From assembly GCF_001687325.1 (NCBI RefSeq), contig NZ_LZRD01000030.1:25477-89476 (forward strand): a stretch of 64,000 bases of DNA. Reading direction: 5' to 3'. The DNA is from Streptomyces sp. PTY087I2. Its GTDB lineage: Bacteria > Actinomycetota > Actinomycetes > Streptomycetales > Streptomycetaceae. Position 1 is the first letter of the stretch, and each line of letters opens with the position of its first letter. Shown here in pieces: positions 59,002 to 64,000 of this stretch. The notes beneath the pieces are model-generated. The model made no database searches. It saw only the letters and a list, made by a program, of their open reading frames with translations, and was not told where the DNA came from. The translations under genes and the position numbers were made by a program.

Positions 59002-59784
59002 GTGACCTCCCTGAACAGCCACGGCATACGTTTCGCCTTCGGCACCCTGACCGTGCTGCCGGTCCGGGTGACCCGCTGGGACCGCGCGACCGCCCGCTCC
59101 GGCATGCTCTGCGCCCCGCTCGCCGGGCTCGTCGTGGGGCTGTTCGCCGCCGCCCTCGGCTCGCTGTCGCTGCTGGCCGGCCCGGGGCCGCTGCTCGCGG
59201 CGGTGGCCTCGGTCGCGGTGCCGGCCGTGCTCACCCGGGGGCTGCATCTCGACGGTCTGGCGGACACGGCGGACGGGCTGGGCAGCGGGAAACCGGCCGA
59301 GGACGCGCTGCGGATCATGAAGCAGTCCGACATTGGGCCGTTCGGTGTCATCACCCTGCTGCTGGTGCTGCTGGCGCAGGTCGCGGTCCTCTTCGAGCTG
59401 TACGGGGAGGGCTGGGCGCACGGGGCGCTCGGGACCGTCGTCGCGGCCGTCGCCGCCCGGCTGGCGCTGACCCTGGCGTCCCGTCAGGGCGTCCCGGCGG
59501 CCCGGCCGGAGGGGCTCGGGGCGACGGTGGCGGGCACGGTTCCGGCCGGGCGGGCGCTGCTCGCGGTGGCGGCGACGGTGGCGCTGTGCGCGGCGGCGGG
59601 TGCCGTGTTCGGTCCGTACGGGGCGCTGCGCCACGGGCTCGCGGTGCTGGGTGCGCTCGCCGCCGCCGAACTGCTGCTGCGGCACTGCGTGCGGCGGTTC
59701 GGCGGGGTCACCGGGGATGTCTTCGGGGGCGTGGAGGAGACCGCGGCGACGGCGGCCCTGGTGGTGCTGACGTTCGGGACCTGA
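59002..59784 (+). CDS. cobS: Adenosylcobinamide-GDP ribazoletransferase
   Basis: A 260-residue membrane enzyme joining adenosylcobinamide-GDP with alpha-ribazole (phosphate) to make cobalamin. The key motif GLHLDGLADTADGLG is near residue 80, and KQSDIGPFGVI near 110; about six hydrophobic spans follow. GTG 59002 is used because the reading frame upstream is not supported and a TAGCCT box is seven bases away, as in a leaderless message. It completes the window's late cobalamin set (cobU, cobT, cobS); DMB synthesis and adenosylation genes are elsewhere. Confidence 0.93.
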   Translation: MTSLNSHGIRFAFGTLTVLPVRVTRWDRATARSGMLCAPLAGLVVGLFAAALGSLSLLAGPGPLLAAVASVAVPAVLTRGLHLDGLADTADGLGSGKPAEDALRIMKQSDIGPFGVITLLLVLLAQVAVLFELYGEGWAHGALGTVVAAVAARLALTLASRQGVPAARPEGLGATVAGTVPAGRALLAVAATVALCAAAGAVFGPYGALRHGLAVLGALAAAELLLRHCVRRFGGVTGDVFGGVEETAATAALVVLTFGT

Positions 59785-59986
59785 CGGTGCGGCACACCCC
59801 GGGGGCCGTTTCCCGACCGCCTTACCGGTCGGAAAGACGGTCGGGAAGGCCCGCCGCCGTCACGGAGCAGGAAGTGCGCGCGTAGGCTCATTCCCGGCAC
59901 ATCGTCGGGGCGTCTACGATGCGCCGGGCACGGTCGGCCCACCCCTCGACCGAACTCGAACTCAACGGAAGCGAGATTTCACCACC

Positions 59987-61534
59987 GTGACTGCTCTCAC
60001 TCTCAGCACTGCCGGTGCGGCGACGCTGCGCGCCGACGCACTCGTCGTCGGCGTCGCCAAGGGCGTCAAGGGACCGGTCCTGGCACCCGGCTCCGAGGCC
60101 GTGGACAAGGCGTTCGACGGCAAGCTCGCCGCCGTCCTCGCGACCCTGGGTGCCACCGGTGCCGAGGGCGAACTGACCAAGCTGCCCGCCGCGTCCGGCC
60201 TCAAGGCCCCGGTCGTCGTCGCGGTCGGCCTCGGTCCGGTCCCGGACAAGGAGGACGCCTACGACGCCGAGGCGCTGCGCCGTGCGGCGGGCACCGCGGC
60301 CCGTGCGCTGTCCGGCTCGAAGAAGGCGGGCTTCGCGCTGCCCGCCGGCTCCGTCGAGGACGCCGCCGCCGTCGCCGAGGGCGCGCTCCTCGGCTCGTAC
60401 GCCTTCACCGCCTACCAGGGCGGCGAGAACAAGCTGGCCCCCAAGGACGCCAAGTCCAAGGACAGCGGCCCGAAGCAGCCGCTCGCCGAGGTGGCCCTGC
60501 TCGGCGGCAAGCCGCGCGACAAGGCCTACAAGGCGGCCGTCGAGCGTGCCCTGGCCCTGGTCGAGGAGATCAACCGGGCCCGCGACCTCATCAACACCCC
60601 GCCGAACGACCTGTACCCCGAGTCCTTCGCCGCCGTGGCCGCCGCCGCGGGCAAGGAGCACGGCATCAAGGTCCAGGTCCTCGACGAGAAGGCCCTCGTC
60701 AAGGGCGGCTTCGGCGGCATCCTCGGCGTCGGCCAGGGCTCGGCGAACGGCCCGCGCCTGGTGAAGCTCGCCTACACGCACCCGAAGGCGGAGAAGACCC
60801 TGGCCTTCGTCGGCAAGGGCATCACCTACGACTCGGGCGGCATCTCGCTCAAGCCGGCCGGCCACAACGAGACGATGAAGTGCGACATGAGCGGCGCGGC
60901 CGCCGTGTTCGCCGCCGTCGTCACGGCCGCCCGCCTGGGCCTGAAGGTCAACGTCACCGGCTGGCTGGCGCTCGCCGAGAACATGCCCTCCGGCAACGCC
61001 ACGCGCCCCGGTGACGTCCTGCGCATGTACAGCGGCAAGACCGTCGAGGTCCTCAACACCGACGCCGAGGGCCGGCTCGTCCTGGGCGACGCGCTGACCC
61101 GCGCCTCGGAGGAGAAGCCGGACGCGATCGTCGACGTGGCGACCCTGACCGGTGCGATGGTGCTGGCGCTCGGCAACCGCACCTTCGGCATCATGGCCAA
61201 CGACGACGCCTTCCGTACGTCGATCCACGAGATCGCCGACGAGGTCGGCGAGGCCTCCTGGCCGATGCCGCTCCCCGCCGACCTGCGCAAGGGCATGGAC
61301 TCCCCGACCGCCGACATCGCCAACATGGGCGAGCGGATGGGCGGCGGCCTGGTCGCCGGTCTGTTCCTCAAGGAGTTCGTGGGCGAGGGCATCGCCTGGG
61401 CGCACCTGGACATCGCGGGTCCGGCCTTCCACGAGGGCGCCCCGTACGGCTACACGCCGAAGGGCGGCACCGGCTCCGCGGTCCGCACGCTGGTGCGGCT
61501 CGCCGAGCGCACCGCCGACGGCGACCTGGGCTGA
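59987..61534 (+). CDS. pepA: Leucyl aminopeptidase (M17)
   Basis: A 515-residue M17 metallo-aminopeptidase, a hexameric cytosolic enzyme removing N-terminal residues. The catalytic C-terminal half carries GKGITYDSGGI, MKCDMSGAAAV (metal ligands) and the signature NTDAEGRLVL. The N-terminal 170 residues are the non-catalytic domain. GTG start follows GGAAGCGAG. Some M17 enzymes also bind DNA. It stands alone, ending in a hairpin. In M. tuberculosis the aminopeptidase pepB also precedes sucB. Confidence 0.95.
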   Translation: MTALTLSTAGAATLRADALVVGVAKGVKGPVLAPGSEAVDKAFDGKLAAVLATLGATGAEGELTKLPAASGLKAPVVVAVGLGPVPDKEDAYDAEALRRAAGTAARALSGSKKAGFALPAGSVEDAAAVAEGALLGSYAFTAYQGGENKLAPKDAKSKDSGPKQPLAEVALLGGKPRDKAYKAAVERALALVEEINRARDLINTPPNDLYPESFAAVAAAAGKEHGIKVQVLDEKALVKGGFGGILGVGQGSANGPRLVKLAYTHPKAEKTLAFVGKGITYDSGGISLKPAGHNETMKCDMSGAAAVFAAVVTAARLGLKVNVTGWLALAENMPSGNATRPGDVLRMYSGKTVEVLNTDAEGRLVLGDALTRASEEKPDAIVDVATLTGAMVLALGNRTFGIMANDDAFRTSIHEIADEVGEASWPMPLPADLRKGMDSPTADIANMGERMGGGLVAGLFLKEFVGEGIAWAHLDIAGPAFHEGAPYGYTPKGGTGSAVRTLVRLAERTADGDLG

Positions 61535-61551
61535 GCCGGAATCCGCCGATG

Positions 61552-61592
61552 ACACGTACGGCCCCGGGCATAAGGTCCGGGGCCGTACGTGT
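61552..61592 (+). terminator. pepA terminator
   Basis: 16-bp perfect stem (61552-61567, 61577-61592), nine-base loop, just after the pepA stop. The remaining 61593-61877 has no gene; it must hold the lpd promoter, possibly near 61735-61760 (TCGACA followed by GATGGG), which I cannot confirm. Confidence 0.85.
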
Positions 61593-61877
61593 TGTCCGGG
61601 CGGTGCCGGTGAGAAGGGGGCGGGGTTTCGCTCTCGACGAACACCGACCGGATCCGTAGGTATCTACGCAGCAGTAACCCTCCGGAACGGACGATCATCC
61701 GTCCCGGACCCGGGCCCCGCGTCCCGCCCACCGTCGACAAGTGCGAAGATGGGTTCTCGGCAGGACAGGGCCCCCACCACAGGGCCGAAGACAAAAGCGG
61801 CCGCACACCAGCCGACCGGCCGGTCACACCCCAGCGACGGGGCCCGGCGTACGGCGCACATGCATGGAGGACGTGAC

Positions 61878-63266
61878 GTGGCGAACGACGCCAGCACCGT
61901 TTTCGACCTAGTGATCCTCGGCGGTGGCAGTGGCGGTTACGCCGCGGCCCTGCGCGGAGCGCAGCTGGGCCTGGACGTCGCCCTGATCGAGAAGGGCAAG
62001 GTCGGCGGTACCTGCCTGCACAACGGCTGCATCCCCACGAAGGCCCTGCTGCACGCGGGCGAGATCGCGGACCAGGCCCGCGAGTCGGCCCAGTTCGGCG
62101 TGAAGGCCACCTTCGAGGGCATCGACATGGAGGCCGTCAACAAGTACAAGGACGATGTGATCTCGGGCCTGTACAAGGGTCTCCAGGGTCTCATCGCCTC
62201 GCGCAAGGTCCACTACATCGAGGGTGAGGGCAAGCTCTCCTCCCCCACCTCGGTGGACGTGAACGGCCAGCGCGTCCAGGGCCGCCATGTGCTGCTGGCG
62301 ACCGGCTCCGTGCCGAAGTCGCTGCCGGGCCTGGAGATCGACGGCAACCGGATCATCTCCTCGGACCACGCGCTGAAGCTGGACCGCGTCCCGAAGTCCG
62401 CGATCGTGCTGGGCGGCGGCGTCATCGGCGTCGAGTTCGCCTCGGCGTGGAAGTCCTTCGGCACCGAGGTCACGATCGTCGAGGGCCTCAAGCACCTCGT
62501 CCCGGTCGAGGACGAGAACAGCTCCAAGCTTCTTGAGCGCGCGTTCCGCAAGCGCGGCATCAAGTTCAACCTCGGCACCTTCTTCGACAAGGCCGAGTAC
62601 ACGCAGGACGGCGTCCGTGTGACGCTCGCCGACGGCAAGACCTTCGAGGCGGAGATCCTCCTCGTCGCGATCGGCCGCGGCCCGGTCTCGCAGGGCCTCG
62701 GTTACGAGGAGCAGGGCGTCGCGATGGACCGCGGCTATGTCCTGGTCGACGAGTACATGCAGACCAACGTCCCGACGATCTCGGCCGTGGGCGACCTCGT
62801 CCCCACCCTCCAGCTCGCCCACGTCGGCTTCGCCGAGGGCATCCTGGTGGCGGAGCGCCTGGCCGGTCTGAAGACCGTCCCGGTCGACTACGACGGCGTG
62901 CCCAAGGTGACGTACTGCCACCCCGAGGTCGCCTCCGTCGGCATCACCGAGGCGAAGGCCAAGGAGATCTACGGCGCGGACAAGGTCGTCGCCCTCAAGT
63001 ACAACCTCGCGGGCAACGGCAAGAGCAAGATCCTGAAGACCGCGGGCGAGATCAAGCTCGTCCAGGTCAAGGACGGTGCCGTGGTCGGCGTCCACATGGT
63101 GGGCGACCGCATGGGCGAGCAGGTCGGCGAAGCCCAGCTGATCTACAACTGGGAGGCGCTGCCCGCCGAGGTCGCCCAGCTCATCCACGCACACCCGACG
63201 CAGAACGAGGCGATGGGCGAGGCTCACCTGGCGCTGGCCGGCAAGCCCCTCCACGCCCACGACTGA
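61878..63266 (+). CDS. lpdA: Dihydrolipoyl dehydrogenase (E3)
   Basis: A 462-residue flavoprotein of the 2-oxoacid dehydrogenase complexes. The redox-active disulfide is C46/C51 in GGTCLHNGCIPTK, the FAD motif is ILGGGSGGYAAAL, the NAD motif VLGGGVIGVEFA, and the C-terminal His/Glu pair is in HAHPTQNE. It reoxidises lipoamide in pyruvate and 2-oxoglutarate dehydrogenases. GTG 61878 follows GGAGG at seven bases; a longer frame from within pepA is not real. It is 62 bases before sucB, so lpd-sucB is an operon. Confidence 0.96.
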   Translation: MANDASTVFDLVILGGGSGGYAAALRGAQLGLDVALIEKGKVGGTCLHNGCIPTKALLHAGEIADQARESAQFGVKATFEGIDMEAVNKYKDDVISGLYKGLQGLIASRKVHYIEGEGKLSSPTSVDVNGQRVQGRHVLLATGSVPKSLPGLEIDGNRIISSDHALKLDRVPKSAIVLGGGVIGVEFASAWKSFGTEVTIVEGLKHLVPVEDENSSKLLERAFRKRGIKFNLGTFFDKAEYTQDGVRVTLADGKTFEAEILLVAIGRGPVSQGLGYEEQGVAMDRGYVLVDEYMQTNVPTISAVGDLVPTLQLAHVGFAEGILVAERLAGLKTVPVDYDGVPKVTYCHPEVASVGITEAKAKEIYGADKVVALKYNLAGNGKSKILKTAGEIKLVQVKDGAVVGVHMVGDRMGEQVGEAQLIYNWEALPAEVAQLIHAHPTQNEAMGEAHLALAGKPLHAHD

Positions 63267-63328
63267 TCCCCCGGTCCCGGGCGCGACGACCGACCACTTC
63301 CGCATTTTCGTAAGGAGCAACTGAAACC

Positions 63329-64000
63329 ATGTCGGTTTCCGTAACCCTTCCGGCGCTCGGCGAGAGCGTCACGGAGGGCACTGTCACCCGCTGGCTGAAG
63401 GCCGAGGGCGAGCGCGTCGAGGCCGACGAGCCGTTGCTCGAGGTCTCGACCGACAAGGTCGACACCGAGATCCCCGCCCCCGCGTCCGGTGTGCTGGCCT
63501 CCATCAAGGTCGCCGAGGACGAGACCGTCGAGGTCGGCGCCGAGCTGGCCGTCATCGACGACGGCTCCGGCGCTCCGGCCGAGGCCGCGGCCCCCGCCGC
63601 CGAGGCGCCTGCCGCCCCGGCCGAGGCTCCGGCCCCGGCCGCCGAGGCCCCCGCCGCTCCGGCTCCCGAGGCTCCGGCTCCGGCCGCTGCCCCGGCCGGT
63701 GGCGCCTCCGGCACCGACGTCACCCTCCCCGCGCTCGGCGAGAGCGTCACCGAGGGCACCGTCACCCGCTGGCTGAAGGAGGTCGGCGAGGAGGTCGCGG
63801 AGGACGAGCCCCTCCTCGAGGTCTCCACGGACAAGGTCGACACCGAGATCCCCGCCCCGGTCGCCGGTGTGCTGCTGGAGATCGTGGTCGGCGAGGACGA
63901 GACCGCCGAGGTCGGCGCCAAGCTCGCCGTCATCGGCGCCCCGGGCGCGGCTCCGGCCGCCGCTCCGGCGCAGCCCGCCGCCCCGGCCCAGGAGGCCCCG
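63329..64000 (+). CDS. sucB: 2-oxoglutarate dehydrogenase E2 (dihydrolipoyllysine succinyltransferase), 3' end outside window
   Basis: The first 224 codons of an E2 chain. Two lipoyl domains are complete: 1-77 with the lipoylated K43, and 129-205 with K169, each having the GESVTEGTVTRW and EVSTDKVDTEIPAP signatures, joined by an Ala/Pro/Glu linker. The repeat is 126 residues (378 bases) apart. The catalytic domain lies beyond the window. Two lipoyl domains are common in actinobacterial SucB/DlaT. ATG 63329 has AAGGAG 11 bases upstream. Whether it belongs to the 2-oxoglutarate or pyruvate complex cannot be judged from this part. Confidence 0.94.
   Translation, partial: MSVSVTLPALGESVTEGTVTRWLKAEGERVEADEPLLEVSTDKVDTEIPAPASGVLASIKVAEDETVEVGAELAVIDDGSGAPAEAAAPAAEAPAAPAEAPAPAAEAPAAPAPEAPAPAAAPAGGASGTDVTLPALGESVTEGTVTRWLKEVGEEVAEDEPLLEVSTDKVDTEIPAPVAGVLLEIVVGEDETAEVGAKLAVIGAPGAAPAAAPAQPAAPAQEAP

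Noticed and set aside
61152..63266. 704-residue protein joining pepA and lpd
   Set aside because: The upstream part is pepA in another frame. Lpd begins at GTG 61878 with GGAGG at seven bases.
63329..63920. Internal DNA repeat in sucB as a mobile or duplicated element
   Set aside because: It is the normal pair of lipoyl domains of the E2 protein.
1..64000. tRNA, rRNA, CRISPR arrays, insertion sequences, prophage genes or an island boundary
   Set aside because: No cloverleaf, spacer array, transposase or integrase was seen, and base composition and gene order look like core chromosome throughout.

Overview
The window is chromosomal DNA from a high-GC actinomycete, almost certainly Streptomyces. 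Nearly every codon ends in G or C, GTG and TTG starts are common, and the gene order matches what I recall of the S. coelicolor core-chromosome block from about SCO2117 to SCO2181 (recalled from memory, not searched). I see about 56 genes, no tRNA or rRNA, no CRISPR array, no insertion sequence and no phage genes. Both ends cut a gene: a fused anthranilate synthase on the left and the 2-oxoglutarate dehydrogenase E2 gene on the right.

Layout. 1-11 kb: anthranilate synthase, a D-2-hydroxyacid dehydrogenase, the MacRS-type two-component pair, a PlsC acyltransferase, an esterase, ROK glucokinase with its SCO2127-like partner, and an ArsA-like ATPase coupled to a START-like protein. 11-17 kb: a FadD15-like acyl-CoA ligase, a PimB'-type mannosyltransferase and a GT87 transferase, a probable phosphatidylinositol-mannoside/lipid module. 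17-22 kb: a putative metalloprotease lipoprotein, two paralogous NlpC/P60 wall hydrolases (one behind a probable c-di-AMP riboswitch) and a NYN-domain protein. 22-26 kb: rhomboid protease, stand-alone Lrp ligand domain, a SAM-IV-riboswitch-controlled cysteine-desulfurase-like enzyme, and trpD. 26-36 kb: the aerobic respiratory core, qcrBAC-ctaE and ctaCDF, encoding the bcc-aa3 supercomplex, separated by a degenerate receiver protein and an L,D-transpeptidase. 36-42.5 kb: a cysteine desulfurase-TusA fusion, an adoK-like kinase, erpA and nadA. The fusion protein could mobilise sulfur while ErpA and NadA are Fe-S proteins, so this part looks like Fe-S and NAD supply beside the respiratory chain. 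42.5-50.4 kb: a TPR-repeat protein of unknown role, then an orphan HAE1-type RND permease with a NarL-type two-component pair on the same strand. 50.4-54.8 kb: pspA-pspAA envelope-stress genes, a DUF3043 membrane protein overlapping a methyltransferase that seems to start with CTG, and an HtrA-like lipoprotein protease. 54.8-59.8 kb: the end of the cobalamin pathway (PhnP-like/CobU fusion, cobT, cobS) mixed with two membrane proteins. 59.9-64 kb: pepA, lpd and sucB.

The order of the acyltransferase, ArsA-like, SRPBCC, FadD15, PimB', NlpC/P60, TrpD, bcc-aa3, AdoK, ErpA, CobT/CobS, aminopeptidase and SucB genes parallels Mycobacterium tuberculosis Rv2182c-Rv2215 as I remember it. This is therefore a conserved actinobacterial core segment, not a genomic island. 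The most interesting material is regulatory and architectural: two riboswitches, a perfect palindrome on the ctaE start codon, a repeated GCTATC element before nadA, an apparent CTG start, fused sulfur-transfer and cobalamin enzymes, an ArsA-like protein with a degraded P-loop, and several conserved but functionless membrane proteins.
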